Positions 8,356 to 19,187 of a DNA stretch of 38,980 bases are shown here, one piece after another. The first letter of the stretch is position 1. The number at the start of each line of letters is the position of its first letter. Made by a program: the position numbers and the translations under genes. The notes under the pieces are model-generated. The model had not been told where the DNA came from and did no database searches. It saw nothing but the letters and a program-made list of their open reading frames with translations. Source of the stretch: Magnetospirillum sp. WYHS-4 (GTDB lineage: Bacteria; Pseudomonadota; Alphaproteobacteria; Rhodospirillales; GLO-3); NCBI GenBank assembly GCA_039908345.1, contig JAMOBD010000024.1:1-38980 (forward strand), in the 5' to 3' direction.

Positions 8356-9705
8356 ATGATCGCGGTCAACCTCTTCGGCAATCGTCCGGTCGCCGTCCTC
8401 GGGCTGGGTAAGGCGGGGCTCGCCGCCTGCCGCGCGCTGAAGGCCGGCGGCGCCGAAGTCCTGGCCTGGGACGATTCCCCGGCCGCCCGCCTAGCCGTAG
8501 CCGTCGAGGGCTTCGCCCCCGTCGATCCCGTGGGCATCGACTGGTCGAAGGTGGCCGCCCTGGTCTTGAGTCCCGGCGTGCCCCACACCCATCCCAAGCC
8601 CCATCCGGCCTGCACGGCGGCGAAGGCGGCCGGCTGCCCGATCGTCGGCGAGGTGGAACTGCTCTATCGCACCCAGATCGCCGCCACCTTCGTCGGCATC
8701 ACCGGCACCAACGGCAAGTCGACCACCACCGCGCTGATCGGCCATATCCTGGAAGGTGCCGGACGGCGCGTCCAGGTTGGGGCCAACCTGGGCACCCCGG
8801 CGCTGGCCCTGGAGCCGCTGGCGGATGACGGCATCTACGTGCTGGAAATGTCGTCCTACCAGTTGGAACTGACCGAACGCACGATCTTCGACGTGGCGGT
8901 GATGCTGAACATCACCCCCGACCACCTGGACCGCCACGGCGGCATGGCCGGCTACATCGCGGCCAAGGAACGCATCTTCCTGCACCAGGACGAGGATTGC
9001 ACCGCCGTGCTGGGCGTCGACGACGCCGACAGCCGCGCCCTGGCGGATCGCTTGGCGGGTCCCGCGAAGGTCCTCGTCTCGGCGGCCGGGGCTCCGGCAA
9101 GCATCCGGGTCCAGGAGAGCATTCTGTACGACGAACGCGGGCCGGTCGCCGACCTGACGAAGGCCCGCGCCCTGCCCGGCGCCCACAACGGCCAGAACGC
9201 AGCGGCCGCCTTCGCCGCCTGCCGCGCCCTCGGCATTGCGCAAGACGCCATCGTCGCCGGACTGTTGAGCTATCCCGGCCTCGCCCACCGCCAGGAACTG
9301 GTGGCGATCCGGAATGGCGTCCGCTATGTCAACGACAGCAAGGCAACCAACGCCGATGCCACCTTGCGGGCCCTGTCTTCTTACTCCGCCATCTACTGGA
9401 TCGTCGGCGGCCGCCCCAAGGAAACCGGCCTTTCCGGCGTCGAGCCCTTCCTGCCCCGGGTCTGCCGGGCCTTTCTGATCGGCGAAGCGGAGGCCGATTT
9501 CGCCCGTTTCCTCGACGGCCAAGTGTCAGCCGTCCGCTGCGGCACCCTGGAACGCGCCGTAGCCGAAGCCCATGCGGCGGCCCAGAAGGACGGCCTCGAC
9601 GGGGCGGTGGTGCTGCTGTCTCCGGCCTGCGCCTCCTTCGACCAGTTCAAGAATTTCGAGGAACGCGGCGCCGCCTTCCGGCGCCTGGTGGAGGCCCTGC
9701 CATGA
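8356..9705 (+). CDS. murD: UDP-MurNAc-L-alanine:D-glutamate ligase MurD
   Basis: MurD adds D-glutamate to UDP-MurNAc-L-Ala in the cytoplasm. The 449-residue protein begins with a Rossmann-like UDP-binding block (VAVLGLGKAGLAA), has the ligase P-loop GTNGKST at 117-123, the EMSSYQLEL segment, and a C-terminal domain with YVNDSKATNADAT. An AAGGGGAAG purine stretch lies upstream of ATG 8356. Its stop overlaps the ftsW start by four bases. Confidence 0.96.
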   Translation: MIAVNLFGNRPVAVLGLGKAGLAACRALKAGGAEVLAWDDSPAARLAVAVEGFAPVDPVGIDWSKVAALVLSPGVPHTHPKPHPACTAAKAAGCPIVGEVELLYRTQIAATFVGITGTNGKSTTTALIGHILEGAGRRVQVGANLGTPALALEPLADDGIYVLEMSSYQLELTERTIFDVAVMLNITPDHLDRHGGMAGYIAAKERIFLHQDEDCTAVLGVDDADSRALADRLAGPAKVLVSAAGAPASIRVQESILYDERGPVADLTKARALPGAHNGQNAAAAFAACRALGIAQDAIVAGLLSYPGLAHRQELVAIRNGVRYVNDSKATNADATLRALSSYSAIYWIVGGRPKETGLSGVEPFLPRVCRAFLIGEAEADFARFLDGQVSAVRCGTLERAVAEAHAAAQKDGLDGAVVLLSPACASFDQFKNFEERGAAFRRLVEALP

Positions 9706-10832
9706 CCGCCACCCCCTTCCTGCGCAACGACAACAGCCTGATCGCCCGCTGGTGGTGGACGGTCGACCGCATGACCCTAACCGCCCTGATGGTGCTGATC
9801 GCCCTGGGCGCCCTGATGGCCCTGGCCGCCTCGCCGGCGGTGGCGGACCGCATCGGCCTCGACAGCTTCCACTTCGCCCGCCGCCAGTTCGTCTTCCTTC
9901 CCTTCGCCCTGGTGGTGATGCTGGGGGTCTCGCTGCTCTCTCCGGCCAACGTGCGGCGGCTGGGGCTGGCGATGTTCGCGGGCTTCTATTTGTTGACCGC
10001 CGCCACCCTGGTGATCGGCGTCGAGATCAAGGGCGCCCATCGCTGGCTCCACCTGGGCGGGCTGTCCCTGCAGCCGTCCGAATTTCTCAAACCCGCCTTC
10101 GCGGTCCTGGTGGCCTGGATGCTGGCCGAGCACCGCCTCGACCGCCACTTCCCCGGCCGCGCGATCGCCTTCGGCCTGCTGGTCTTCGTGCTCGCCATCC
10201 TGGCCCGCCAGCCCGACATCGGCATGTCGGCGGTGATCCTGGGTACCTGGGGCGTCCAGTTCTTCCTGGCCGGCCTGCCCTTCCTCTGGGTGGCGGTGCT
10301 GGGATTGGGCGGCGTCGGCCTGCTGGGCGCCGCCTACATGGCCCACGACCACGTGCGCAGCCGCATCGACCGCTTCTTCGATCCCAGCGGCGAGGAACCC
10401 TACCAGATCATGCGCTCCATGCAGGCCTTCAAGAACGGCGGCCTGTTCGGCACCGGCCCCGGCGAGGGCAAGGTCAAGTCGATGCTGCCCGACGCCCACA
10501 CGGATTTCGTCTTCTCGGTGGTGGGCGAGGAATTCGGCCTGATCGCCGCCCTTCTGGTGGTCGGCATCTTCGCCTTCGTGGTGCTGCGCGGCTTCGCCCG
10601 GGTATTCAAGGACGAGGACATCTTCGTCATGCTGGCCACCTCGGGCCTGCTCACCCAGTTCGGCCTGCAGGCGATCATCAACATGAGCTCGGCGCTCAAG
10701 CTGATCCCGCCCAAGGGCATGACCCTGCCCTTCATGTCCTACGGTGGTTCCTCCACCGTGGCGCTGGCCTTGGGCATGGGCATGGTTCTGGCGCTCACCC
10801 GCCACCGGCCCCGCGCGGGAGGTGCCCCGTGA
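9702..10832 (+). CDS. ftsW: Septal peptidoglycan glycosyltransferase FtsW
   Basis: FtsW is the SEDS-family polymerase that makes septal glycan strands from lipid II in partnership with FtsI. The 376-residue polytopic protein shows SEDS hallmarks: [20 protein letters not shown], the periplasmic-loop block [13 protein letters not shown], and the C-terminal [19 protein letters not shown]. The start is ATG 9702 overlapping murD (ATGA); the stop overlaps the GTG start of murG (GTGA). Confidence 0.96.
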   Translation: MTATPFLRNDNSLIARWWWTVDRMTLTALMVLIALGALMALAASPAVADRIGLDSFHFARRQFVFLPFALVVMLGVSLLSPANVRRLGLAMFAGFYLLTAATLVIGVEIKGAHRWLHLGGLSLQPSEFLKPAFAVLVAWMLAEHRLDRHFPGRAIAFGLLVFVLAILARQPDIGMSAVILGTWGVQFFLAGLPFLWVAVLGLGGVGLLGAAYMAHDHVRSRIDRFFDPSGEEPYQIMRSMQAFKNGGLFGTGPGEGKVKSMLPDAHTDFVFSVVGEEFGLIAALLVVGIFAFVVLRGFARVFKDEDIFVMLATSGLLTQFGLQAIINMSSALKLIPPKGMTLPFMSYGGSSTVALALGMGMVLALTRHRPRAGGAP

Positions 10833-11944
10833 CCGCCCCCCTTATCGTCCTGGCGGCCGGCGGAACCGGCGGCCACGTCTTCCCGGCCGAGGCCCTGGCC
10901 GTCGAACTGTTGGGACGCGGCTGCCGCCTGGCCCTGGTCACCGACCGCCGGGGTGGCGCCTACGGCGGCGCCTTGGGCAGCCTGGAGACCCACCGCATCC
11001 AGGCCGGCGGCCTGGCGGGCAAGAGCCTGCTGGCCCGCCTGCGCGCCGTTCCCGAACTCCTGATCGGCACCTTCCAGGCGCGCGCCTTGCTGGCCCGCCT
11101 GATGCCCAGCGTGGTGGTCGGCTTCGGCGGCTACGCCTCGGTGCCCACCATGATGGCCGCCGCCCTGTCCGGCGTGGCGACGGCGCTCCACGAACAGAAT
11201 GCGGTTCTAGGCCGCGCCAATCGGCTGCTGGCCCACCGGGTCAAGCGTATCGCGACCTCCTTCGAGGCCGTCGATGCGGTTCCGCCCGAGGCCCGCGACC
11301 GTCTGGTCCATACCGGCATGCCGGTGCGTCCGGCCATCGCCGCGGTGCGCGAGCGGCCCTATCCCGAGCTTTCGTCCGATGGTCCGGTCGACCTTTTGGT
11401 CCTAGGCGGCAGCCAGGGCGCCCGCGTGCTGAGCGACGTCCTGCCCGCCGCCGTGGGCCTGCTGCCCGAAGGCCTGCGCCACCGCCTGTCCATCGTCCAG
11501 CAATGCCGCCCCGAGGATCTGGAACGGACCGCCGCCGCCTATGCCGACCGCGGCCTGACGCCGACGCTTTCGGCCTTCTTCGACGACGTTCCCGAACGCT
11601 TGGCTGCCTGCCACTTGTTGATCGGCCGGGCCGGCGCCTCGACGGTGGCCGAGGCGACCGCCGTCGGCCGGCCGTCCATCCTGGTGCCCTATCCCCATGC
11701 CATCGACGACCACCAGTCGGCCAACGCCCACGCGGTGGACGAAGCCGGCGCCGGCTGGCTGATGCAGCAGGATTCCTTCACCCCCGAGACCCTGGCGGCC
11801 CGCCTGCAGGCCCTGCTCGCCCAGCCGGCGATCCTGGCCAAGGCGGCCGCCTGCGCCCATGCCGCCGGCCGGCCCGACGCCGCCGCGCGCTTGGGCGATC
11901 TGGTGCTCGACCTGCTGCCCGCCCACGAAAGGAACGCCGCATGA
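10829..11944 (+). CDS. murG: Lipid II synthase MurG (GlcNAc transferase)
   Basis: MurG is a peripheral inner-membrane GT-B enzyme that adds GlcNAc to lipid I, giving lipid II. The 371-residue product has GGTGGH at 11-16, [11 protein letters not shown] in the N-domain, [12 protein letters not shown] at the start of the C-domain, and the UDP-GlcNAc-binding region [18 protein letters not shown]. The start is GTG 10829, overlapping the ftsW stop, with GGGAGG six to ten bases before it. The stop overlaps murC (ATGA). Confidence 0.95.
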   Translation: MTAPLIVLAAGGTGGHVFPAEALAVELLGRGCRLALVTDRRGGAYGGALGSLETHRIQAGGLAGKSLLARLRAVPELLIGTFQARALLARLMPSVVVGFGGYASVPTMMAAALSGVATALHEQNAVLGRANRLLAHRVKRIATSFEAVDAVPPEARDRLVHTGMPVRPAIAAVRERPYPELSSDGPVDLLVLGGSQGARVLSDVLPAAVGLLPEGLRHRLSIVQQCRPEDLERTAAAYADRGLTPTLSAFFDDVPERLAACHLLIGRAGASTVAEATAVGRPSILVPYPHAIDDHQSANAHAVDEAGAGWLMQQDSFTPETLAARLQALLAQPAILAKAAACAHAAGRPDAAARLGDLVLDLLPAHERNAA

Positions 11945-13362
11945 GAGCCCTGCCCTTGAACATCGGCACCATCCACTTCGTCGGCATCGGCGGCATCGGC
12001 ATGAGCGGCATCGCCGAAGTCCTGCACAATCTCGGCTATGCGGTCCAAGGCACGGACATCGCCGACAACGCCAACGTCAAGCGCCTAGGCGGCATGGGTA
12101 TCAAGGTCATGGTCGGCCATGGGGCCGAGAACCTGGGCGAGGCCCGCGTGGTGGTCACCTCGTCCGCGGTCAAGCGCGACAACCCCGAGGTCCTCGAAGC
12201 CCGCAAGCGCATGATCCCCGTGGTTCGCCGGGCCGAGATGCTGGGTGAGCTGATGCGTCTCAAATGGTCGGTAGCGGTCGCCGGCACCCACGGCAAGACC
12301 ACCACCACCTCGCTGGTGGCTTCCCTGCTGGACGCCGCCGGACTCGATCCCACCGTCATCAACGGCGGCATCATCAACGCCTGGGGCACCAACGCCCGCC
12401 TGGGCAGCGGCGAGTGGCTGGTCGCCGAGGCCGACGAATCGGACGGCACCTTCCTCAAGCTGCCCGCCACCATCGCCGTGGTCACCAACATCGACCCGGA
12501 GCATCTGGACCACTACGGCTCCTTCGACAAGGTGCGGGCCGCCTTCGCCTCCTTCGTCGAAGGCATCCCGTTCTACGGTTTCGCCGCGCTCTGCATCGAC
12601 CATCCGGAAGTCCAGGCGATGATCCCGAAGGTCCTGGACCGCAAGATCGTCACCTACGGCTTCAGCCCGCAGGCCGACGTGCGGGCCGTCAACCCCGAGA
12701 CCGAAGCCACCCGCGTGCGCTTCGACGTGGTGGTCACCGACCGCAAGACCGGCGCGCAGCGGACCATCGACAACGTGGTGCTGCCCATGGTGGGCGCCCA
12801 CAACATCCAGAACGCCCTGGCCGCCATCGCCATCGCCGCCGAGATGGGCATCGAGGACGCCATCATCCGCCGCGGCTTTTCCGGCTTCGAAGGCGTCAAG
12901 CGCCGCTTCACCCGCACCGGCGAGGTGGACGGCATCACGGTGATCGACGACTACGGCCACCATCCGGTGGAGATCGGCGCGGTACTGAAGGCCGCCCGCA
13001 CGGCGGCGCGCGGCAAGGTGATCGCCGTGGTGCAGCCGCACCGCTTCACGCGGCTCCGCGATCTGTTCGAGGATTTCTGCACCTGTTTCAACGACGCCGA
13101 CACGGTGATCGTCGCCCCGGTCTACCCGGCGGGCGAGGAGCCCATCCCCGGCATCGACCGCGACTCCCTGATCGAGGGCCTCACCAACCACGGGCACCGC
13201 TCGGTGATGGCGCTCGCCAATCCGGAGGAACTCGCCAACCTGGTCAACGGCTTGGCGGCGGCGGGCGATATGGTGGTCTGCCTGGGCGCCGGCAGCATCT
13301 CCCAATGGGCCAACGCCCTGCCCACCGACCTGGACAAGCTGCGTCACGGAGGAAGGGCATGA
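11941..13362 (+). CDS. murC: UDP-MurNAc:L-alanine ligase MurC
   Basis: MurC catalyses the first peptide addition, L-Ala onto UDP-MurNAc. The 473-residue protein starts with the UDP-binding loop [15 protein letters not shown], has the P-loop GTHGKTTTT at 115-123, [13 protein letters not shown] in the centre, and [12 protein letters not shown] plus [11 protein letters not shown] in the C-terminal half, all diagnostic. The start ATG 11941 overlaps murG. The stop lies inside ATGATG, so murB starts by direct coupling. Confidence 0.97.
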   Translation: MRALPLNIGTIHFVGIGGIGMSGIAEVLHNLGYAVQGTDIADNANVKRLGGMGIKVMVGHGAENLGEARVVVTSSAVKRDNPEVLEARKRMIPVVRRAEMLGELMRLKWSVAVAGTHGKTTTTSLVASLLDAAGLDPTVINGGIINAWGTNARLGSGEWLVAEADESDGTFLKLPATIAVVTNIDPEHLDHYGSFDKVRAAFASFVEGIPFYGFAALCIDHPEVQAMIPKVLDRKIVTYGFSPQADVRAVNPETEATRVRFDVVVTDRKTGAQRTIDNVVLPMVGAHNIQNALAAIAIAAEMGIEDAIIRRGFSGFEGVKRRFTRTGEVDGITVIDDYGHHPVEIGAVLKAARTAARGKVIAVVQPHRFTRLRDLFEDFCTCFNDADTVIVAPVYPAGEEPIPGIDRDSLIEGLTNHGHRSVMALANPEELANLVNGLAAAGDMVVCLGAGSISQWANALPTDLDKLRHGGRA

Positions 13363-14294
13363 TGGCCGCAGCCCAACTCCACGCTTCGGCGCTGATCGGC
13401 CGGCTGCCGCCGGTCAGGGGCCGCTATACGGCCGAGGCCCCCTTGTCCAAGGTCACCTGGTTCCGCGTCGGCGGACCGGCCGAGGTGCTGTTCAAGCCGG
13501 CCGACGCCGAGGACTTGGCGAGCTTCCTCGCGGCCAGGCCGGCCGAAGTGCCGGTGACCGTGATCGGTGTGGGCTCCAACCTGCTGGTACGCGACGGTGG
13601 CGTTCCCGGCGTGACCATCCGCCTGGGCCGGGATTTCGCCTTCGTCGAGACCGAAGGCACCGTCATCCGCGCCGGGGCCGCCGCACTCGACCTCAACGTC
13701 GCGCTGGCGGCACGCGGCGCCTCCATCGCCGGCCTCGAGTTCCTGTCGGGCATCCCCGGCACCCTGGGCGGCGCCTTGCGCATGAACGCCGGCGCCTACG
13801 GCCGCGAGATGAAGGACGTGACGGTTTCCGCCCGCGCCCTCGATCCCCAGGGCGGGCTGCATGACCTGTCCTCGGCCGACCTGGGATTTTCCTATCGCCG
13901 CTGCGCCGTGTCCGCCGACTGGCTGTTCGTGTCGGCCGTTCTCAAGGGCGAGCCCGGCAACGAAACCGACATCGCCCGGCGCATGGCCGAAATCCGCGCC
14001 GCCCGCGAAGCCACCCAGCCGACCCGCGAGCCCACCGGCGGCAGCACCTTCGCCAATCCGCCCGGCCACAAGGCCTGGGAACTGATCGACAAGGCCGGCT
14101 GCCGCGGCTTGGTCCGGGGCGGCGCCAAGGTATCCGAGAAGCACTGCAACTTCCTGATCAACACCGGTACCGCCACCGCGGCCGACCTGGAAGGGTTGGG
14201 CGAGGAGGTGCGGCGCCGCGTCCTGGAGACCTCCGGCGTGACGCTGGAGTGGGAAATCCGCCGCATCGGGCTGCCGAAGGAGACCCAGCCATGA
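13359..14294 (+). CDS. murB: UDP-N-acetylenolpyruvoylglucosamine reductase MurB
   Basis: MurB is the FAD- and NADPH-dependent reductase that completes UDP-MurNAc. The 311-residue protein has the FAD-binding [10 protein letters not shown] and [13 protein letters not shown] blocks, [24 protein letters not shown], the active-site region TGGSTFANP, and [17 protein letters not shown]. Two in-frame ATGs are adjacent (13359 and 13362). The first overlaps the murC stop and follows GGAGGAAGG closely; the second has better ribosome spacing. The stop overlaps ddl by four bases. Confidence 0.95.
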   Translation: MMAAAQLHASALIGRLPPVRGRYTAEAPLSKVTWFRVGGPAEVLFKPADAEDLASFLAARPAEVPVTVIGVGSNLLVRDGGVPGVTIRLGRDFAFVETEGTVIRAGAAALDLNVALAARGASIAGLEFLSGIPGTLGGALRMNAGAYGREMKDVTVSARALDPQGGLHDLSSADLGFSYRRCAVSADWLFVSAVLKGEPGNETDIARRMAEIRAAREATQPTREPTGGSTFANPPGHKAWELIDKAGCRGLVRGGAKVSEKHCNFLINTGTATAADLEGLGEEVRRRVLETSGVTLEWEIRRIGLPKETQP

Positions 14295-15196
14295 CCAAAA
14301 ACGTCGCGGTCCTCATGGGCGGCTGGTCCGCCGAACGGGAAGTCTCCCTGGTCTCGGGCGCCTCGGTCGCCAACGCCCTGAAGGAGGCCGGCTACAAGGT
14401 CACCGCCATCGACGTGCAACGCGACATGGGGGCCCTGCTGACGCGCCTGTTCCCCCGGCCAGACGCGGTATTCAACGCCCTGCACGGCCGCTTCGGCGAA
14501 GACGGCTGCGTCCAGGGGCTGCTGGACATCCTGGGCATTCCCTATACGCATTCGGGCCTGCTGGCCTCGGCGCTGGCCATGAACAAGCCGATGGCCAAGC
14601 ACCTGTTCGCCGCCGCCGGCATCCCGGTGGCCGAACACCGCATCGTGTCCCAGGCCGAGATCATGGCCGGCGACGTGCTACCCCGGCCCTACGTCATCAA
14701 GCCCTTCAACGAGGGCTCCAGCGTCGGCGTGCATATCGTGCGGGAAGGCGACAGCGAGCCCCCTTACCACGACACCGGCTGGCCGCACGGCGACAAGGTG
14801 ATGGCCGAACGCTACATTCCGGGCCGCGAATTCACGGTGGCGGTAATGGGCGACCGGCCCCTGGCGGTCACCGAGATCCGCACCCACCGCGGTTTCTACG
14901 ACTACGACGCGAAGTACGCGGCGGGCGGCTCCGTCCACGAAATTCCGGCCAAGGTGGAGCCGGAGATCGAGGAAGAGACCAAGCGCCTCGCCGTCCTCGC
15001 CCACCAGACATTGGGCTGCCGGGGCGTAAGCCGCGCCGATTTCCGCTACGACGGCGACAAGATCTACATCCTGGAGGTCAATACCCAGCCCGGCATGACG
15101 CCCACCTCGCTGGTACCGGAGCAGGCCCGCCACGTGGGAATCGCGTTCCCCGAATTGGTGAGCTGGATGGTCGAGCGGGCGGAGTGCGACGCATGA
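14291..15196 (+). CDS. ddl: D-alanine:D-alanine ligase
   Basis: Ddl is an ATP-grasp enzyme that makes the D-Ala-D-Ala dipeptide used by MurF. The 301-residue protein begins with [21 protein letters not shown], contains [11 protein letters not shown], the ATP-grasp [15 protein letters not shown], and ends with [18 protein letters not shown], which carries the metal-binding residues. Of two co-linear starts, ATG 14291 is chosen because it matches the conserved N-terminus and overlaps the murB stop; an upstream frame extension adds only non-conserved residues. It overlaps ftsQ (ATGA). Confidence 0.96.
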   Translation: MTKNVAVLMGGWSAEREVSLVSGASVANALKEAGYKVTAIDVQRDMGALLTRLFPRPDAVFNALHGRFGEDGCVQGLLDILGIPYTHSGLLASALAMNKPMAKHLFAAAGIPVAEHRIVSQAEIMAGDVLPRPYVIKPFNEGSSVGVHIVREGDSEPPYHDTGWPHGDKVMAERYIPGREFTVAVMGDRPLAVTEIRTHRGFYDYDAKYAAGGSVHEIPAKVEPEIEEETKRLAVLAHQTLGCRGVSRADFRYDGDKIYILEVNTQPGMTPTSLVPEQARHVGIAFPELVSWMVERAECDA

Positions 15197-16044
15197 TTTC
15201 CGTCGACCCCACCCTCGCCCACCCCATCGCCATCGAGACCCCGCCCCGGCCGTCGCGCGCTTGGCGCTGGCTGAAGCGCTTGACCGCCACCGCCGCCCTG
15301 GGTGCCCTGGGTGCCGGAACCTGGTGGCTCTGGCAAGCCGGCCTGCTGCCCCGCCTGCAGGCCGACGCCAAGCGGGAAATCTCCGCCTTCGCCGCCGACA
15401 TCGGATTCCGGGTCAAGGACGTCCTGGTGGTCGGCCGCCAGGAGACCAGCCCCCAGGCCCTGCTGGCTGCGGTCGGCATCGGCTACGACAACCCCATCCT
15501 GGACTTCGACGCCAAGGCCGCCAAGCACCGCGTCGAGGCTCTGCCATGGGTGCAGTCCGCGACCGTCGAACGAGTTCTGCCCGACACCGTCGTCGTCCGC
15601 GTCCAGGAACGCCAGCCGCTCGCCATCTGGCAGCACAAGGGCGCCTTCCATCTCATCGACCGGACGGGCGCGGCGATCGCCGGAGCCGGAGTCGAGCGGT
15701 TCCCACATCTGTTGCAAGTGGTGGGCGAGGACGCGCCGGAACAGGTGGTCGGGCTGGTTCGCCTGCTACAGGGAGAGCCCGAGATCGCCGGCCGGGTCAA
15801 GGCCGCCGTCCGCGTGGGCAACCGCCGCTGGAACCTGCGGCTCGACAACGGCATGGACGTCCGCCTGCCCGAGCAGGAGACGGAGACCGCCTGGAAGCGC
15901 CTGGCCGACCTGCAGCGCACCCATCGTGTCCTCGAACGCGAGGTCCAGGTGCTCGACCTGCGCCTGCCCGACCGTCTGATCGTCCGTCGCCCGGGCGACC
16001 CGCCACCGCCACCGCCGGGTCCCGGCAAGGCCCAGGAAACCTGA
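15193..16044 (+). CDS. ftsQ: Cell division protein FtsQ
   Basis: FtsQ is a bitopic divisome scaffold that binds FtsB and FtsL in the periplasm. The 283-residue protein has a cytoplasmic N-terminus, a membrane segment at about 31-50, a POTRA domain at about 72-140 ([20 protein letters not shown] through [19 protein letters not shown]), and the beta domain with [18 protein letters not shown] 15193 overlaps the ddl stop; an upstream in-frame GTG at 15184 is less likely. The tail is a Pro-rich stretch. ftsA follows after two bases. Confidence 0.94.
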   Translation: MISVDPTLAHPIAIETPPRPSRAWRWLKRLTATAALGALGAGTWWLWQAGLLPRLQADAKREISAFAADIGFRVKDVLVVGRQETSPQALLAAVGIGYDNPILDFDAKAAKHRVEALPWVQSATVERVLPDTVVVRVQERQPLAIWQHKGAFHLIDRTGAAIAGAGVERFPHLLQVVGEDAPEQVVGLVRLLQGEPEIAGRVKAAVRVGNRRWNLRLDNGMDVRLPEQETETAWKRLADLQRTHRVLEREVQVLDLRLPDRLIVRRPGDPPPPPPGPGKAQET

Positions 16045-16046
16045 CC

Positions 16047-17312
16047 ATGAGCAGAAAAAAGACATCCCAGAGCAAGTCCCGCAGCGGCACCGTCGCCGCC
16101 CTCGACATCGGCTCGACCAAGATCTGCTGCCTGATCGCCCGTACCGGGGGAGACGATGGGCCGCGCATCGTCGGCATCGGCCATCAGGCGTCCCGCGGCA
16201 TCCGCAGCGGCACCGTGGTCGACATGGACGCGGCCGAGGCCTCCATCCGTGCCGCCGTCGCCAACGCCGAGCAGATGGCCGGCGAGACGCTCCGCCAAGT
16301 GACGGTCAACGTCTCGGCCGGACATCCTCGTTCGCGCCTGATCGCCTACGAGGTCTCGGTGGCCGGCCACGAAATCGGCGAGGCCGACCTGCGCGGCTTG
16401 ACCGATCCCCAAGTCTACCTGCGCGGCGAGGCCCGCGATCACGAGATCATCCATTCCATCCAGGTCGGCTACACCATCGACGGCAGCCGCGGAGTCAAGG
16501 ACCCCCGCGGCATGTTCGGCGAGCGCTTGGGAGTCAACCTCAATCTGGTGGCCGCCGCCTCGGGGCCCGTCCGCAATCTGGAAAGCTGCGTCGCCCGCTG
16601 CCACTTGGCGGTGGAACACAAGGTCGTCTCGGCCTATGCGGCGGCCCTGGCCTGCCTGGCTCCGGAGGAACGGGAACTGGGCGCCACCCTGATCGACATG
16701 GGCGGCGGGGCGACATCCATCGCCGTCTTCTTCGATGGCGATCTGGTCCATACCGATGCCGTTCCCGTGGGCGGCTGGCACGTCACCAGCGACATCGCCC
16801 GCGGCCTATCCACCCCCCCGGCCCACGCCGAGCGGATGAAGACCCTCTATGGCAGCGCCCTGCCCTCGCCGGCCGACGACCGCGAGACCATCCGCGTGCC
16901 TTTGATCGGCGAGGACGAGCGGGAGGCCAACCAGATTCCCCGCTCGGTGCTGGTGGGCATCGTCCGCCCGCGGCTGGAAGAGACCTTCGAGATGGTGCGC
17001 GCCAAGCTGCAGGCCGCCCACCTGGATCGGGAGGCCGGCCGACGCGTCGTGCTGACCGGCGGTGCCGCCCAGCTCCCGGGCGTCCGCGAGATGGCGGCCA
17101 CCATGCTCGACAAGCAAGTCCGCCTCGGCCGCCCCAAGGCCCTGCCCGGACTGGCCGAGGCGGTAAGCGGACCGGCCTTCGCCGCCTGCGTGGGCCTACT
17201 GGATTTCACCATCGACGACCGGGCCAGGGCCGAAGGCGCGGCCTACCGGCCCACCGAACAGCCGACCGGCCGCCTGGGCCGCATCGGCCAGTGGCTGCGA
17301 GAACACCTTTGA
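16047..17312 (+). CDS. ftsA: Cell division protein FtsA
   Basis: FtsA is an actin-like ATPase that tethers FtsZ filaments to the membrane and recruits the divisome. The 421-residue protein has the phosphate-1 loop VAALDIGSTKICCLIA (about 16-31), the SHS2-type 1C domain, LIDMGGGATSIAVF as phosphate-2, LTGGAAQLPGVREMAATML as the adenosine motif, and a C-terminal amphipathic stretch ending RIGQWLREHL that fits the membrane-targeting helix. The N-terminus is Lys/Ser-rich. A 55-base gap separates it from ftsZ. Confidence 0.96.
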   Translation: MSRKKTSQSKSRSGTVAALDIGSTKICCLIARTGGDDGPRIVGIGHQASRGIRSGTVVDMDAAEASIRAAVANAEQMAGETLRQVTVNVSAGHPRSRLIAYEVSVAGHEIGEADLRGLTDPQVYLRGEARDHEIIHSIQVGYTIDGSRGVKDPRGMFGERLGVNLNLVAAASGPVRNLESCVARCHLAVEHKVVSAYAAALACLAPEERELGATLIDMGGGATSIAVFFDGDLVHTDAVPVGGWHVTSDIARGLSTPPAHAERMKTLYGSALPSPADDRETIRVPLIGEDEREANQIPRSVLVGIVRPRLEETFEMVRAKLQAAHLDREAGRRVVLTGGAAQLPGVREMAATMLDKQVRLGRPKALPGLAEAVSGPAFAACVGLLDFTIDDRARAEGAAYRPTEQPTGRLGRIGQWLREHL

Positions 17313-17367
17313 CCCTCGATCACCCTGAACCAACACCCCCTTCACGAGAGACCCGGAGGACGACGCA

Positions 17368-19056
17368 ATGAGCATCAATATCACCCTTCCCAGCCTGGAC
17401 CATACCGACCTCAAGCCCCGTATCACCGTCGTCGGCATCGGCGGCGCCGGTGGCAACGCCGTCAACAACATGATCGACTCGGGCCTTGAGGGAGTCGACT
17501 TCCTGGTCGCCAACACCGACGCCCAGGCGCTCACCCATTCCAAGGCGGACCGGCGCCTGCAACTCGGCACCACCCTGACCAAGGGCCTGGGTGCCGGCGC
17601 GCGGGCCGAGATCGGCCAAGCCGCCGCCGAAGAGGTCCTGGACGAGGTCGGCGACCAACTCCGCGGAGCCCACATGGTCTTCATCGCCGCGGGCATGGGC
17701 GGCGGAACCGGCACCGGTGCCGCCCCGGTGATCGCCCGCACCGCTCGCGAGATGGGCATCCTCACGGTCGGCGTGGTGACCAAGCCCTTCCACTTCGAGG
17801 GCACCCACCGCATGCGCATCGCCGACTCCGGTATCCGCGAGTTGGAAAAGCACGTGGACACCCTGATCATCATCCCCAACCAGAACCTGTTCCGCGTCGC
17901 CAACGAGAAGACGACCTTCGCCGAGGCATTCAAGAAGGCCGATGACGTGCTCTACTCGGGCGTGCGCGGCGTGACCGACCTGATGGTCATGCCGGGCCTG
18001 ATCAACCTCGACTTCGCCGATGTCCGCTCGGTGATGAGCGAGATGGGCAAGGCCATGATGGGCACCGGAGAGGCCGACGGCGAGCGCCGGGCGCTGGACG
18101 CCGCAGAAGCCGCCATCTCCAACCCGCTGCTCGACGAGGTGTCCATGAAGGGCGCCAAGGGCGTGCTCATCAACATCACCGGCGGCGCCGACATGACCCT
18201 GTTCGAGGTCGACGAGGCCGCCAACCGCATCCGCGCCGAGGTCGATCCGGAAGCGAACATCATCTTCGGTTCCACCTTCGACGAACTGTTGAAGGGCAAG
18301 ATGCGGGTCTCCGTGGTCGCCACCGGCATCGATTCGGCCGCCGCCGTAGAACCCTTCCGCCCGGCCGTCGAGACCGTCCGCCGTCCGGAGAAGCCGCTGT
18401 TCATGTCGGTGCGGCCGGCCGTGGAGCCCAAGCCGGCCGCCGTCCATCCGGCCGTCGCGGCCGCCCCTGCCGCCCCCTTCGCCGTTCCGAAGGCAGTTCC
18501 GGCGCCGGCCCCCATCATGACGGCTACCGCCCAAGCCATCGATCCGGTCCCGGCGGAGGCGGTCGCCACTGCGGCCGTCGAACCGGCCCCGGCCATCGAG
18601 CCCGTCCCCGCCCTCACGGTCGCCGAAGTGGCGTCGGTCGTCGCCACGCCGGCCGGCGGCGCCCTGGACGCCTTCATTCCGCCCAGGCCGGTGGAGGCGG
18701 TCGTCACCGAACCCCGCCAGCCCGACGCCTTCGCCGAGGCCGCCATGGTCAATGGACCGAAGGCCGACGACAAGGCCAAGAAAGTGGGCTTCGGGGCCAA
18801 GAGCCTCAGCCTGTTCGAGCGGGTGACCGGAGCCTCGCGCACCGCCGCCAAGCCGGCCGAAGCCAAGCCGGCCGCGGCTTCCACCGCCACGGCAGCTCCC
18901 GATTCGGCCCGTCCCGTCGCCCTCCAGCCCAAGCCGGCCGTCGCTACCCTGACCCCGAAGCTGGGCGGCCTGCAGGCCGCCGAACGGACGGCCGCGCCGC
19001 GCGACGATGAAGATCTTCTTGAAATTCCTGCCTTTCTTCGCCGGCAGGCCAACTAG
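17368..19056 (+). CDS. ftsZ: Cell division GTPase FtsZ
   Basis: FtsZ is the tubulin-like GTPase that forms the Z-ring. The 562-residue protein has an N-terminal GTPase core with [16 protein letters not shown], the tubulin signature GGGTGTG at 111-117 and the [12 protein letters not shown]7-loop region. The core ends near residue 320. A very long Ala/Pro/Val-rich linker follows, and then the conserved C-terminal peptide [12 protein letters not shown], the docking site for FtsA and other partners. It starts at ATG 17368 after a strong GGAGGACG site. It is the last gene of the cluster, closed by a terminator at 19103. Confidence 0.97.
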   Translation: MSINITLPSLDHTDLKPRITVVGIGGAGGNAVNNMIDSGLEGVDFLVANTDAQALTHSKADRRLQLGTTLTKGLGAGARAEIGQAAAEEVLDEVGDQLRGAHMVFIAAGMGGGTGTGAAPVIARTAREMGILTVGVVTKPFHFEGTHRMRIADSGIRELEKHVDTLIIIPNQNLFRVANEKTTFAEAFKKADDVLYSGVRGVTDLMVMPGLINLDFADVRSVMSEMGKAMMGTGEADGERRALDAAEAAISNPLLDEVSMKGAKGVLINITGGADMTLFEVDEAANRIRAEVDPEANIIFGSTFDELLKGKMRVSVVATGIDSAAAVEPFRPAVETVRRPEKPLFMSVRPAVEPKPAAVHPAVAAAPAAPFAVPKAVPAPAPIMTATAQAIDPVPAEAVATAAVEPAPAIEPVPALTVAEVASVVATPAGGALDAFIPPRPVEAVVTEPRQPDAFAEAAMVNGPKADDKAKKVGFGAKSLSLFERVTGASRTAAKPAEAKPAAASTATAAPDSARPVALQPKPAVATLTPKLGGLQAAERTAAPRDDEDLLEIPAFLRRQAN

Positions 19057-19102
19057 GGATCAGGTATCGCAATCGGTAACAATCGGAAACAAAGATTGAT
19101 TT

Positions 19103-19151
19103 GAGCGCTCCAGGGGCCCCTGCTACTAAGCCACTGGAGCGCTTCTCTTTT
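19103..19151 (+). terminator. Intrinsic terminator after ftsZ
   Basis: AGCGCTCCAG (19104-19113) pairs perfectly with CTGGAGCGCT (19134-19143) around a 20-base loop that itself contains GGGGCCCC. It is followed by the T-rich run TCTCTTTT. It lies 47 bases after the ftsZ stop and before lpxC, so most dcw transcripts should end here and lpxC probably has its own promoter or depends on readthrough. Confidence 0.75.
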
Positions 19152-19187
19152 GCGCCCGACGGTGAAACAATACGAGGCCAGGGGCTC

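Noticed and set aside
19101-19187. TTG 19101 as the lpxC start
   Set aside because: It falls in the ftsZ terminator stem and adds residues not expected in LpxC; ATG 19188 fits better.
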